A DNA stretch of 64,000 nt from Bacillus sp. FJAT-27264 (GCF_001682855.1 NZ_MAQW01000029.1:473019-537018); one strand, 5' to 3'; positions 24,197 to 32,996 are shown, numbered from the stretch's first letter. Made by a program: numbers and translations. Notes: a model not told the origin generated them from the sequence alone.

Positions 24197-25378
24197 TTAC
24201 TTATCGTTAAGTGCTTCTACGCCAGGAAGAGCCTTGCCTTCCATGAATTCCAGGGATGCGCCGCCGCCAGTGGAGATGTGATCCATTTTGTCAGCCAAGT
24301 GGAATTTCTCTGCTGCCGCTGCGGAATCACCACCGCCGATTACAGTGTAACCTTCTGTAGTTGCGCAAGCATTAGCTACTGCAAGTGTACCTTCAGCAAA
24401 CTTGTCGATTTCGAATACGCCCATAGGACCGTTCCACACGACTAGCTTGGAGTTTTTGATTACATCAGCATAGATTTCGCGGGTTTTTGGTCCGATATCA
24501 AGACCTTCCCAGCCTTCTGGAATTTCATTGAAAGGAACGATTTGCGTGTTGGCATCAGCACCGAATTTGTCGGCTACTACAACGTCAACTGGAAGCAAGA
24601 AGTTCTTGCCAAGTGCTTTGGCTTTCTCGATGAATCCAAGAGCAGTATCCAATTTATCGTTGTCCACTAGGGAAATACCAATTTCAAATCCCAATGCTTT
24701 GGTGAAAGTGTAGGACAGACCGCCACCGATCAAAACATTGTCTGCCAGATTGAGCAGGTTGTCGATCACGTCGATTTTGTCTTTTACTTTGGAACCACCG
24801 ATGATGGCAGTGAAAGGACGCTCCGGATTGGACAATGCTTTACCAAGTACGGACAATTCTTTCTCCATGAGCAGACCGGATACCGCTGGCAGGAAGTGAG
24901 CGATACCTTCTGTGGATGCATGTGCACGGTGAGCCGCGCCAAATGCGTCATTCACGAACAGGTCAGCCAGTTCTGCGAACTGCTTCGCCAATTCAGGATC
25001 GTTCTTCTCTTCACCCGGGTAGAAACGAACATTCTCAAGTACGAGAACATCGCCTTCGCCAAGCTCAGCGATTTTAGCTTTAACAGCTTCGCCAATCGCT
25101 TCATCTGCTTTAGCCACTGGTTTGCCGAGCAGCTCGGACAGACGCTCAGCAGCGGTTGTCAAACGCATGGAATCTACGAATTCACCTTTAGGACGGCCCA
25201 TATGGCTGGCCAGAATGACCTTTGCACCGTTCTCGATCAAGTATTTAATCGTAGGCAGCGTTTCACGGATACGAGTATCATCTGTAATCTTACCATCTTC
25301 TACAGGGACATTGAAATCGACGCGTACGAATACCCGTTTACCCTTTACTTCTACATCACGTACACTCTTTTTGTTCAT
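24197..25378 (-). CDS. pgk: phosphoglycerate kinase
   Basis: This kinase makes ATP from 1,3-bisphosphoglycerate. The 393-residue monomer has the N-lobe signature RVDFNVPVEDGKITDDTRI, SHMGRPKG, the helix-rich middle with FGAAHRAHAS, the C-lobe AIIGGSKVKDKI and the ATP-binding GGGDSAAAAEKF. ATG 25378 is chosen because GGAGGAAA lies seven bases upstream; a seven-residue longer frame starts at 25399 without one. A long stem-loop sits between gap and pgk. Confidence 0.98.
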   Translation of the reverse strand: MNKKSVRDVEVKGKRVFVRVDFNVPVEDGKITDDTRIRETLPTIKYLIENGAKVILASHMGRPKGEFVDSMRLTTAAERLSELLGKPVAKADEAIGEAVKAKIAELGEGDVLVLENVRFYPGEEKNDPELAKQFAELADLFVNDAFGAAHRAHASTEGIAHFLPAVSGLLMEKELSVLGKALSNPERPFTAIIGGSKVKDKIDVIDNLLNLADNVLIGGGLSYTFTKALGFEIGISLVDNDKLDTALGFIEKAKALGKNFLLPVDVVVADKFGADANTQIVPFNEIPEGWEGLDIGPKTREIYADVIKNSKLVVWNGPMGVFEIDKFAEGTLAVANACATTEGYTVIGGGDSAAAAEKFHLADKMDHISTGGGASLEFMEGKALPGVEALNDK

Positions 25379-25437
25379 GACAGTTTCCTCCACACCCATA
25401 GTTTATCCGAACAGGAATTACAAGGAATGCATTTAGA

Positions 25438-25471
25438 AAGAGCGGAAACAAGGAACATCTGTTTCCGCTCT
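25438..25471 (-). other. intergenic stem-loop gap-pgk
   Basis: AGAGCGGAAACA and TGTTTCCGCTCT form a perfect 12-bp stem with a 10-base loop between the gap stop and pgk. It lacks a good T-run, so it may be a leaky terminator or an mRNA-stabilising 3' structure that gives gap a higher transcript level. Confidence 0.65.
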
Positions 25472-25498
25472 ATAGATAATGCTTATATAAAAGTGATA

Positions 25499-26509
25499 TT
25501 ACTTAGCGATTTTTGCGAAGTGCTCCAAAGTACGAACCAATTGAGCAGTGTAGGACATTTCATTGTCATACCAAGCAACGGTTTTAACCAGTTGTTTGTC
25601 GCCAACAGTCAATACTTTAGTTTGTGTAGCATCGAACAGGGAACCGAAAGTGATACCCTTAACGTCGGAAGATACGATTTCATCTTCAGTGTAGCCGAAA
25701 GTTTCTGGATCGGAAGCTTCTTTCATTGCTGCGTTCAGTTCTTCAACAGTAACGTTCTTATCAAGAACTGTTACAAGCTCAGTCAGGGAACCAGTTGCAA
25801 CTGGAACGCGTTGAGCCGCGCCGTCGAGTTTGCCTTTCAGTTCTGGAATAACCAGACCGATTGCTTTAGCAGCACCGGTAGTGTTAGGGATGATGTTCTC
25901 AGCAGCTGCACGTGCGCGTCTGAAGTCACCTTTGGAGTGAGGAGCATCCAAAGTGTTTTGGTCGCCAGTGTAAGCGTGGATAGTAGTCATCAAGCCTTCA
26001 ACGATACCGAACTTGTCGTTCAGAACTTTAGCCATTGGAGCTAGGCAGTTCGTTGTGCAAGAAGCACCGGAGATAACAGTTTCAGTACCATCAAGGATGT
26101 CATGGTTAACGTTGTAAACAACAGTTTTCATGTCGCCAGTAGCTGGAGCAGAGATAACTACTTTCTTAGCTCCGCCTTTCAAGTGCTTCTCAGCTGCTTC
26201 TTTAGTTGTGAAGAAGCCTGTGCACTCCAGTACGATGTCAACGCCAAGGTCGCCCCATGGCAATTCTTCTGGGTTGCGGTTCGCAAGAACCTTAACTTCT
26301 TTACCGTTTACTTTGAAGAATCCATCATGCACTTCAACATCGCCTTTGAAAGTGCCTTGAGTTGTATCATATTTAAGCAAATGAGCAAGCATCTTAGCGT
26401 CAGTCAAGTCATTGATTGCTACCACTTCGATACCTTCTACATTTTGAATACGGCGGAAAGCAAGGCGTCCAATACGTCCAAAACCGTTAATACCTACTTT
26501 TACACTCAT
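25499..26509 (-). CDS. gap: glyceraldehyde-3-phosphate dehydrogenase
   Basis: The glycolytic NAD-dependent GAPDH (336 residues) oxidises glyceraldehyde 3-phosphate to 1,3-bisphosphoglycerate. It has the Rossmann start VGINGFGRIGRLAFR with an Asp at the NAD-ribose position (NDLTD), the catalytic signature SGASCTTNCLAP, and the C-terminal WYDNEMSYTAQL. The NAD-type residues and the position behind cggR identify it as the glycolytic GapA, not GapB. The ribosome binding site is AGGAGG. Confidence 0.98.
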   Translation of the reverse strand: MSVKVGINGFGRIGRLAFRRIQNVEGIEVVAINDLTDAKMLAHLLKYDTTQGTFKGDVEVHDGFFKVNGKEVKVLANRNPEELPWGDLGVDIVLECTGFFTTKEAAEKHLKGGAKKVVISAPATGDMKTVVYNVNHDILDGTETVISGASCTTNCLAPMAKVLNDKFGIVEGLMTTIHAYTGDQNTLDAPHSKGDFRRARAAAENIIPNTTGAAKAIGLVIPELKGKLDGAAQRVPVATGSLTELVTVLDKNVTVEELNAAMKEASDPETFGYTEDEIVSSDVKGITFGSLFDATQTKVLTVGDKQLVKTVAWYDNEMSYTAQLVRTLEHFAKIAK

Positions 26510-26626
26510 TGAATAGTTCCTCCTAGATTTCGTTTTATTTATTCAAGACAGGCCGTAAAGCTTGTCATGACAACAATATTAAGTATAATGCAAAATAATT
26601 AACGTTGCTCCCCATTTTCTGTAAAA

Positions 26627-27679
26627 CTATAAAGGAAGCTGTACTTCTCTGTCGATTTCTCTGCCAATCTCCATCGCAGCAGCCTCATCGGTAATCAGGA
26701 TATCCTCCTGCCCGAAGCGAAGCATCGCGTGAATGGCTTTGGCCTTGCGTTTGCCGCCGGCAATTCCGACGACGACTTCCGTCCGCATGATATCCTCCAG
26801 ACGCAGTCCCATTGTGAGCATGGTGTGAACCACCTTGCCCTCTTCATTAAAGTAATAACCAAAAGATTCGGCTACCGCTCCTTCTCCCTGAATTTCTGCC
26901 ACTGTGGCTTCATCCAGATTACGGCGGCGGGTCATCTCCAGGGCGTCACCAATACCGTGCACGATGATACGTGAGCGGCGGATGATGCCGACGATCTCTC
27001 CAATATTGGAGTCCAGCCCAAGGGACTGATAAGCATCCTCGCTAAGTAAATCCGGCACATGCAGCAACCGGTAATTCGCGCCTACCCGTTTGGCCATCGT
27101 GGATGCAATGGTGTTGGCTTGAATCTCCATACTCTCTCCCAGCCCTCCGCGCGCCGGTACAAACCAGGCGTTCTTATAGGAATGGGATAGCGGGGGGGAC
27201 AACTGATCGGCCATCTCGGCTAGCGTTGAGCCGCCTGTAACGGCAATGGTATCGTCTGAACGCAGTACACCGAGCAATGCCCTGGCGCCAGCGCGTCCAA
27301 GCTCTCGTTTGGTGAACGGTGACGATTCGCAGTCACCCGGTACTATGATAACTTTACTAAGACCATAGGTTGTGCGGATTTTCTCTTCCAGATCACCCAG
27401 ACCGAACAGGCTCTTGGCGATCGGCTCCATCAGGTCAAGCAGTCTGCGACCGGCATCGCTAATGCGCATGCCTACGCTCTCGATCTCAATGAGCCCTTGC
27501 GATTTCAGAAGATCCGTCTCGGCACGCAGCACCCGCTCCGTCATATCAAGGGAAGCGGCTAGCGTTCTGCGCCCGATAATATCGGACAACATGATCTGAT
27601 GAAGAATCGTGTACCGTCTCTTAAGGGTTTCCATGAGATCAGGCAGAAGCTGCTTTTGGATTTCCAATAAATTACGCAT
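26627..27679 (-). CDS. cggR: central glycolytic genes regulator CggR
   Basis: CggR is a SorC/DeoR-family repressor of the gap operon, released by fructose-1,6-bisphosphate. The 350-residue protein has an N-terminal winged-helix region (DIIGRRTLAASLDMTERVLRAE) and a large sugar-phosphate-binding domain (TIAVTGGSTLAEMADQL; ARGGLGESMEIQANTIAS; HGIGDALEMTRRR; VGIAGGKRKAKAIHAML). It is the first gene of the glycolytic operon, and a CggR-type operator precedes it at 27724-27761, so it is autoregulated. GGAGTG precedes the ATG. Confidence 0.95.
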   Translation of the reverse strand: MRNLLEIQKQLLPDLMETLKRRYTILHQIMLSDIIGRRTLAASLDMTERVLRAETDLLKSQGLIEIESVGMRISDAGRRLLDLMEPIAKSLFGLGDLEEKIRTTYGLSKVIIVPGDCESSPFTKRELGRAGARALLGVLRSDDTIAVTGGSTLAEMADQLSPPLSHSYKNAWFVPARGGLGESMEIQANTIASTMAKRVGANYRLLHVPDLLSEDAYQSLGLDSNIGEIVGIIRRSRIIVHGIGDALEMTRRRNLDEATVAEIQGEGAVAESFGYYFNEEGKVVHTMLTMGLRLEDIMRTEVVVGIAGGKRKAKAIHAMLRFGQEDILITDEAAAMEIGREIDREVQLPL

Positions 27680-27723
27680 GCTTTCACTCCTGCAACTTCG
27701 TCTTTCTCTATTCCCTTGTTCAT

Positions 27724-27761
27724 GGTCTTAAAACGTCCCGGGTAAACTTTTTAAGTCCCAC
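27724..27761 (-). promoter_or_regulatory. CggR operator upstream of cggR
   Basis: On the minus strand two tandem units start GTGGGACTTAAAA and CCGGGACGTTTTA, with downstream half-sites AGTTTAC and AGACC. This matches the known CggR layout of two GGGAC-N6-half-site repeats. It lies 45 bases before the cggR ATG. A plausible promoter (-10 TAGAAT at 27766-27771, weak -35 TTGCGC at 27789-27794, 17-base spacer) stands just upstream, so bound CggR would block transcription. Confidence 0.7.
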
Positions 27762-28000
27762 CCCTATTCTAACCAAATTTCGCAGGGAGCGCAAGTCTTC
27801 CGAGAGTAGAATTCACAACCTCTTTTCAACTTATACATATATCACGGGATGTAAGGGCTTTACCTCTATCTATATTGGCAGATTCGCAGGGAGGATGGCT
27901 TGTACCATTTTCATATGATGCCCATGGGAAACAAAAATTTCAACGCTTTGATATTAATACATTGCAATTGTAATCTTCTTGTATTATAATAATTTCTGTT

Positions 28001-28075
28001 GCGCCCGTGGTCCAATGGATATGACGTAGGCCTCCGAAGCCTGAGATCCAAGTTCGATTCTTGGCGGGCGCGCCA
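28001..28075 (+). tRNA. tRNA-Arg (anticodon CCG)
   Basis: The cloverleaf is complete: GCGCCCG pairs with CGGGCGC, the anticodon loop is CTCCGAA within TAGGC/GCCTG, the T-loop is TTCGATT, and CCA is encoded. It decodes CGG codons. It stands alone upstream of clpP. Confidence 0.95.
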
Positions 28076-28158
28076 CTAATTTTTAACTTCATCAATTGTG
28101 AGTTCTATAGTGTTTTTAACCAAAGTGCCATGATGTGGCTCTTTTTTTTGCAACTAAG

Positions 28159-28198
28159 TTTGACTTTCTTTGACTTTTTGTTTGAATTTGTTTATCAT
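28159..28198 (+). promoter_or_regulatory. clpP promoter with overlapping CtsR operator
   Basis: The direct heptad repeat TTTGACT-TTC-TTTGACT (28159-28175) matches the CtsR heat-shock repressor operator. Its second heptad supplies a -35 box TTGACT (28170-28175), followed after exactly 17 bases by -10 TATCAT (28193-28198). CtsR binding should therefore block the promoter directly. Confidence 0.85.
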
Positions 28199-28264
28199 GT
28201 GGTTATTACGGTAACAGTAAAAAATGAACACATTCGAAGAGCCAATACCAAGGAGGTTTTCCAC

Positions 28265-28861
28265 GTGAGTTATATCCCAATGGTAGTAGAACAGAGCAAC
28301 CGCGGTGAACGCGCTTATGACATCTATTCCCGCTTGCTGAAGGACCGCATCATTTTCCTCGGAACGGAGGTTAATGACGTGGTGGCCAATTCCATCATCG
28401 CCCAAATGCTGTTCCTGGCAGCTGAGGACCCGGAGAAGGATATTCACCTCTATGTGAACAGTCCTGGCGGATCAATCACTGCTGGTATGGCTATATTTGA
28501 TACAATGCAATACATCAAGCCTGACGTTTCCACCATTTGTGTGGGCATGGCTGCTTCCATGGGAGCATTCCTGTTGAACGCCGGTGCTAAAGGCAAGCGT
28601 TTTGCGCTTCCGAACAGCGAGATCATGATTCACCAGCCGCTGGGCGGCGCTCAGGGACAGGCAACGGATATCGAAATCCGCGCCCGCCGTATCCTGAAGC
28701 TGCGTGACAAGTTGAACGGTATTCTGTCCGAACGTACTGGCCAACCGCTGGAGCGTATAGAGAAGGATACTGACCGTGACTACTTCATGAGCGCTGCTGA
28801 TGCTGCCGAGTACGGTATTGTTGACAAAGTGATTGAGAAGACACTGGTTCCTGGAGTTTAA
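28265..28861 (+). CDS. clpP: ATP-dependent Clp protease proteolytic subunit
   Basis: ClpP is the tetradecameric serine peptidase that degrades proteins fed by ClpX, ClpC or ClpE, including SsrA-tagged ones. The 198-residue sequence has the triad Ser98 (GMAASMGAF), His123 (EIMIHQP) and Asp172 (TDRDYFM), at the canonical positions. The start is GTG at 28265 with AGGAGG eight bases upstream; the open frame extends further upstream through the tRNA gene but is not used. A CtsR operator overlaps the promoter. A strong terminator follows. Confidence 0.97.
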   Translation: MSYIPMVVEQSNRGERAYDIYSRLLKDRIIFLGTEVNDVVANSIIAQMLFLAAEDPEKDIHLYVNSPGGSITAGMAIFDTMQYIKPDVSTICVGMAASMGAFLLNAGAKGKRFALPNSEIMIHQPLGGAQGQATDIEIRARRILKLRDKLNGILSERTGQPLERIEKDTDRDYFMSAADAAEYGIVDKVIEKTLVPGV

Positions 28862-28876
28862 TTCTCCTGAGCATGC

Positions 28877-28922
28877 AAAAGCCCCTGAATCTGCGATCTG
28901 CAGATTCAGGGGCTTTTTTTAA
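28877..28922 (+). terminator. clpP terminator
   Basis: AAAAGCCCCTGAATCTGC pairs with GCAGATTCAGGGGCTTTT around a short loop, followed by T residues. The symmetric A/T flanks allow it to work in both directions. Confidence 0.93.
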
Positions 28923-29005
28923 CATATCTCTTCAGACTTTATGCTCTTGAACTCATCGTTCTAAGCGGACAGAGGACAACCTTCAACAACACTTGCGCCA
29001 ATTGC

Positions 29006-29644
29006 TCAGTACAGCATTCCGTACCCGAGTCCATCCAGCTTGCTCGCAATCACCCGGTATCCCCGCCCATTAGGATGAAGATGGTCTATCGATAGCAGGC
29101 TCCGCTCATTGCCGGCAAACTCACCATAGATCGAAGCGAAACCAACTACCCGACTGCTGTAACCAGAAGCATATTGGTTAAATTGACGTACCCATGCTGT
29201 CGCTTCCTCTACCTGGGGGTAGGGATTATACAATCCCACAATTCTTATAATATAAGGCTCCCGTGTACCCGCCTTCAATTGTCCAAGCGAGTTCATGATG
29301 CCGCCGAAGTTCTGCCGACATTCCTGCAAAGATTTTTGCAGAACCCTGGGTGAAATCCCATTAGGGCCTGACCCCGACTTTGCTGCACGGATTAGGTCAT
29401 TGCCGCCGATAGATATCGTGATAATGTCCGCTTCCCTCACCGATTGCCGGAAGACGTTGCTTCTACGCAGACGTTGTTCCAGTTCAGCTGTAGTCATCCC
29501 ATTGACCCCCAGATTGGACGAGGCCACGAAGGAACCCAGCCTGGACTCCGCTGTCCTGCGGTACACCGGCACAAATCCGTTACCCGGCAGCGCCCCAAAT
29601 CCGGTCGTCAAGGAATCACCCAGCGCTGTATACTGAAAGCTCAT
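29006..29644 (-). CDS. SGNH/GDSL-family esterase
   Basis: This 212-residue serine hydrolase of the GDSL lipase/esterase family has block I ALGDSLTTGFGA (nucleophilic Ser), a Gly in NLGVNGMTT, block III SIGGNDL (Asn) and block V IDHLHPNGRGY (Asp and His). No signal peptide is visible, so it is probably cytoplasmic. The substrate is unknown; related enzymes deacylate lipids or sugars. GGAGGGAGAG precedes the ATG. Confidence 0.88.
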   Translation of the reverse strand: MSFQYTALGDSLTTGFGALPGNGFVPVYRRTAESRLGSFVASSNLGVNGMTTAELEQRLRRSNVFRQSVREADIITISIGGNDLIRAAKSGSGPNGISPRVLQKSLQECRQNFGGIMNSLGQLKAGTREPYIIRIVGLYNPYPQVEEATAWVRQFNQYASGYSSRVVGFASIYGEFAGNERSLLSIDHLHPNGRGYRVIASKLDGLGYGMLY

Positions 29645-29727
29645 AACTCTCCCTCCCCGCTCTATGCTGCACTCTATGTATCATATGAGCCTTGCATAGA
29701 AGAGGTAACGGGGAAGTGTCCTTGGCT

Positions 29728-30840
29728 CTATTTTAAAGCGGAAAACGGGCTACTCCCATCTGGTAGCAATTCCTTGAAAGTGAAGGCGAATTCAGGGAAT
29801 CCGGCAGCGTATGGAGTGTATTCGTAAAGTTGGAAGAAGATAACGACCTTGCCGTCTTTCAAATAGTAACTTTGCTCCGTATTCAGGCCTGTGAAGCCGC
29901 CAAAATAACTTTCATCAGCTTTGAATCGCTGGCTCAGCTTGGTGTTCAGATCTTTCTTGTAATTGGGATTAGCGCCAAACAAATCACGCAAGAGCAGTTG
30001 TTTCCCATCCTTCAAAGAGAAGGTAAAGGCCTGACGATAGGACATACCATGCGCGCCTCCAGTATAGCCGTACTGGTTCAGCACCAAGCTCAGCACACCG
30101 TTCTGATTGTAGGTCACTACATATCCTGCATCATATTCATAGGGAGGGGTCTGTTGGTCCCTGCCTGCGATGTCCTCTTCAGCCCCAGCCGCGAATCTCA
30201 TGGCCGATTGCTTCAGCGCAGCATTGATTTTCTGTTGCACATCAGCATTAGCCAGCCCGCTCACCTGCGGATAATCGAGGTTGATAACAGCCCCCTCATC
30301 TTCACTACCCTTCGCATAGTTGACCGTAGTGATTTCCAATGCATTCTGTGGACTCACCATGAGGTTCAAACGGCCAGAGGGGGCATTCCAATCGCCTTTA
30401 TAACCCATATAATCGGTCAGAAGGCCCAGTGGAACATATAACCGGTTATTGACGTTTAAACCTTCATACTCGTTAATGAAAAAGTTATTTACCGTGATGG
30501 ACACCCCATATGGAGAGACCAGAAGCTTCGTCTGTGCACTGCCTTTTCCAATCGTATAGGCACTGTCCTTTTGACTGTAGGTGACCGGAAGCTTAACAAA
30601 ATCACGCAGAAAAGTTACCGGTACAAAAACCTGTCCGTTTCTAACGATTCCGGTCTGCTGTGTAAGGGCACCATTCCATTTCAAAACAGCCACTGCGTCG
30701 GCCTTGCTCGGATTCTTCACAGCAGGTGCAGCAAAGCTAGTATGTACTGGCAGCACGCCTCCGCCCATTAGCAGCCCTGCCGCCAGCAGGCCTACGCCCC
30801 ATTTTTGTCTATTTTTCATCGTTATCTTACTCATTATCAT
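29728..30840 (-). CDS. secreted copper-amine-oxidase-like N-domain / DUF3298 protein
   Basis: This 370-residue exported protein has a signal peptide (KNRQKWGVGLLAAGLLMGGG, cleavage near SFAAPA). A copper-amine-oxidase N-domain-like module follows (QVFVPVTFLRDFVKLPVTYSQ and NNRLYVPLGLLTDYMGYKG), a common wall-associated repeat in Paenibacillus. The C-terminal half is DUF4163/DUF3298-like (VINLDYPQVSGLAN, GGAHGMSYRQAFTFSLKDGK, LLRDLF), as in the extracytoplasmic parts of RsiV and PdaC. Binding to cell-wall or peptide ligands is likely, enzymatic activity doubtful. GGAGGGAGAA precedes the first ATG. Confidence 0.75.
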   Translation of the reverse strand: MIMSKITMKNRQKWGVGLLAAGLLMGGGVLPVHTSFAAPAVKNPSKADAVAVLKWNGALTQQTGIVRNGQVFVPVTFLRDFVKLPVTYSQKDSAYTIGKGSAQTKLLVSPYGVSITVNNFFINEYEGLNVNNRLYVPLGLLTDYMGYKGDWNAPSGRLNLMVSPQNALEITTVNYAKGSEDEGAVINLDYPQVSGLANADVQQKINAALKQSAMRFAAGAEEDIAGRDQQTPPYEYDAGYVVTYNQNGVLSLVLNQYGYTGGAHGMSYRQAFTFSLKDGKQLLLRDLFGANPNYKKDLNTKLSQRFKADESYFGGFTGLNTEQSYYLKDGKVVIFFQLYEYTPYAAGFPEFAFTFKELLPDGSSPFSALK

Positions 30841-31009
30841 TTCTCCCTCCGAGTCATTTGCACTCCTTTAATTATAGAGAGCCCGCCATATTCAGTCGTT
30901 ACAATTCTCTTTACAATTCCTTAGTAAATTAGCAGCTTATTAGCTAGTGTTATTACATTTCATTAAACAAAATGAGAGATTTCCTACCTTTCCATAGAAT
31001 ATCCGCAGT

Positions 31010-31053
31010 AAAAAGAGGCCACCCCTCCGCTCACGCGGCAGGAAATGGCCCCT
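31010..31053 (-). terminator. terminator after the SIMPL gene
   Basis: GGGGCCATTTCCTGCCG pairs with CGGAGGGGTGGCCTC on the minus strand and is followed by TTTTT. Confidence 0.8.
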
Positions 31054-31095
31054 TCATGATTACAGACGGTCGTCATTCACGACCAGACTGCTGGG

Positions 31096-31851
31096 TTATT
31101 TCAATTCATAGGTTACATTTAGCTGTGTAGTCACTTTAACTTCTCCGGGTTGTACGGACGTGCTGCCGGAGGCATCTGCTGAGGCCGCCATCGCCTTTAA
31201 AGTTTGGTCGAAGAACACCGGCTGGCTGCCAAGATCGTTTTGGCTGACACTAACCACCTGACCCAGGCTGCGCTTAGCGGCTTTGGCAATTGCACCAGCT
31301 TTAACGTCGGCGTTAGCCATGGCTTTTTCAATTACCTGCGCTTCAAAAGCAGCACTGTCCTCTACTGCAAAACGTGCATTGCCGATATTGTTGGCGCCTG
31401 CAGCCGAAGCAGCATCCAACAACTCTCCTACTTTTGCCAGATCACGGTAGGCAACCACCAAAGTATGATTAGCGTTGTAGCCTTTTACCTGTTGTCCTTC
31501 TTTCTCATTGTAGGTGTAATTTGGCTGTACATAGAACTGGGTGCTTTGAATGTCCTTATCCGCAATCTTCCAAGTGTTCTTCAGTAGTGCAGTGATTTTC
31601 TGGATCTTGGCTGCGTTCGTTTTCTGTGCTTCCTGCGCCGTTGCTGCTGTGGTGTCTACAGCGATGGACAGATAGACGATATCCGGCTTGATGGACAATT
31701 CCCCTTTGCCGACTACATTCACAACATTCTTCTGCACTTCATCCGCATAAGCTGTGGCCGTTCCCTGGAATACAGCGCTCAAAGCACTGCCTCCAATCAA
31801 CAAACTCCCTGCCAGCATTACCGTTCCTAATGATTTAGCTACTTTATTCAT
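31096..31851 (-). CDS. secreted SIMPL-domain (DUF541) protein
   Basis: This 251-residue exported protein has a signal peptide (VAKSLGTVMLAGSLLIGGSA, cleavage near TAYADE) and one SIMPL/YggE domain. The domain shows VVGKGELSIKPDIVYLSIAV, LLKNTWKIADKDIQSTQFYV, VAYRDLAKVGELLDAASAAG and the C-terminal VTTQLNVTYEL. Proteins of this family are linked to oxidative-stress protection or envelope assembly, but their biochemical role is not settled. A monocistronic unit is suggested by the terminator at 31010-31053. Confidence 0.85.
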   Translation of the reverse strand: MNKVAKSLGTVMLAGSLLIGGSALSAVFQGTATAYADEVQKNVVNVVGKGELSIKPDIVYLSIAVDTTAATAQEAQKTNAAKIQKITALLKNTWKIADKDIQSTQFYVQPNYTYNEKEGQQVKGYNANHTLVVAYRDLAKVGELLDAASAAGANNIGNARFAVEDSAAFEAQVIEKAMANADVKAGAIAKAAKRSLGQVVSVSQNDLGSQPVFFDQTLKAMAASADASGSTSVQPGEVKVTTQLNVTYELK

Positions 31852-31989
31852 GTTTATTATCCCCTTTCAGCCTTCTTGATTAGTTGGTACCCTTTAGACG
31901 GGACGGGTTGGCAAATGTTGCATCATTTTATGCCTCAACACAAAAATATTTATCGATTATTCCAGACTCTATTCTACTCAACATAATCC

Positions 31990-32514
31990 TCAATTCTCAA
32001 TCCAGAAGCGACGGATGACATTCCCATCTTCCTCGGTGTAGGGCTTATCTTCCACGCCGTCGTTATTTGCAATCGTCTTCGCCGATCCTGTATTCACCGT
32101 ATCACAGAGCACGAGCACTTTATCTATGCCAAGCTCCCGGGACTTCACCAGTGCCTGTTTCAGCAGCTCAGTAGCATATCCCTTGCGTCTGGCCGTAGGT
32201 CTGATCCCATAACCGATATGCCCACTCATGAGAAGCCCTCGCTCAGTTAAAGTGTGCCTGATATTGACCGCACCGACAACTTGACCAGCCTCGGTCACCA
32301 GCCAGAACGTTGAATTTGCCACCCAGCCTTCCGGTAAACCGACACCCAACCTGTTCTCCTCCAGAAACTGCAACATCGCTGCAAAATCGCTAGGATCCTT
32401 CTCAACAACCCAAGGAACGATATCTTCCCCACTATCTACCCATTCCCGGTAAAATTCCAGATAGGCCTCTTTATACTCAGGACCCGGCGATACCAATCTT
32501 ACGTTCTTCGCCAC
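31990..32514 (-). CDS. GNAT-family N-acetyltransferase
   Basis: The 174-residue protein has a GNAT fold. The acetyl-CoA-binding motif A is visible as GYGIRPTARRKGYATELLKQAL, followed by GIDKVLVLCDTVNTGSAKTI. The GTG at 32514 is the likely start because GAGGTGTAGAG stands just upstream; an ATG five codons earlier (32529) has no site. The substrate cannot be inferred. The gene lies alone, 58 bases beyond the HPr-family gene terminator. Confidence 0.8.
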   Translation of the reverse strand: MAKNVRLVSPGPEYKEAYLEFYREWVDSGEDIVPWVVEKDPSDFAAMLQFLEENRLGVGLPEGWVANSTFWLVTEAGQVVGAVNIRHTLTERGLLMSGHIGYGIRPTARRKGYATELLKQALVKSRELGIDKVLVLCDTVNTGSAKTIANNDGVEDKPYTEEDGNVIRRFWIEN

Positions 32515-32572
32515 AACTCTACACCTCATTATCTATAGTCTAATAAATTCAAATTTATAGTTTTTAATATGA

Positions 32573-32597
32573 AAAAAAGCCCACAAGGGGGCTTTTG
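32573..32597 (-). terminator. terminator of the rapZ-yvcK-whiA-HPr cluster
   Basis: AAAAGCCC pairs with GGGCTTTT around CCCTTGT on the minus strand, with a trailing T-run. Confidence 0.8.
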
Positions 32598-32628
32598 GTC
32601 CTGCCGAATATAAAGTAAGGCCTTACAA

Positions 32629-32898
32629 TTATTGGTTCTCCAGTTCTTCCTTGCTTACCAAACTGGTCAAAGCGGTTACAGCTTGATCCGCATCAGCGCC
32701 ATCTGCGCTAATATAAATCTCCGTGCCGGAACTGATCGCCAGACTCATGATACCCATAATGCTCTTAGCGTTTACTTTTTTATCGTCTTTTTCCACGAAA
32801 ATCTCCGACGAAAACTTGTTGGCTTCTTGCACGAACAATGCTGCCGGCCGAGCATGGAGCCCTGTCTTCAGCCGTACAACTACCGGGTGCTTTGTCAT
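32629..32898 (-). CDS. HPr-family phosphocarrier (Crh locus, with His15)
   Basis: The 89-residue HPr-fold protein is encoded where Bacillales carry crh, behind whiA. It keeps the regulatory Ser46 (VNAKSIMG) phosphorylated by HPr kinase, and its sequence is Crh-like (RLKTGLxARPAALFVQEAN). However, residue 15 is His (TGLHARPA), where B. subtilis Crh has Gln. It could therefore also be phosphorylated by PTS enzyme I. ATG 32898 follows AGGGGG; the upstream 14 codons are not needed. The matching kinase HprK is at 58411-59349 in this window. Confidence 0.85.
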   Translation of the reverse strand: MTKHPVVVRLKTGLHARPAALFVQEANKFSSEIFVEKDDKKVNAKSIMGIMSLAISSGTEIYISADGADADQAVTALTSLVSKEELENQ

Positions 32899-32996
32899 GA
32901 AACACTTACCCCCTAATTGAGATCTGCCCAAAAATTTCACATTAAATTTTATAATATTATATCATTATTACTTATTCCACACTAGAAAAAAAATAC

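Noticed and set aside
28061..28264. N-terminal extension of clpP to 28061
   Set aside because: It would run through the 3' end of tRNA-Arg and the CtsR promoter. GTG 28265 with AGGAGG gives the canonical 198-residue ClpP.
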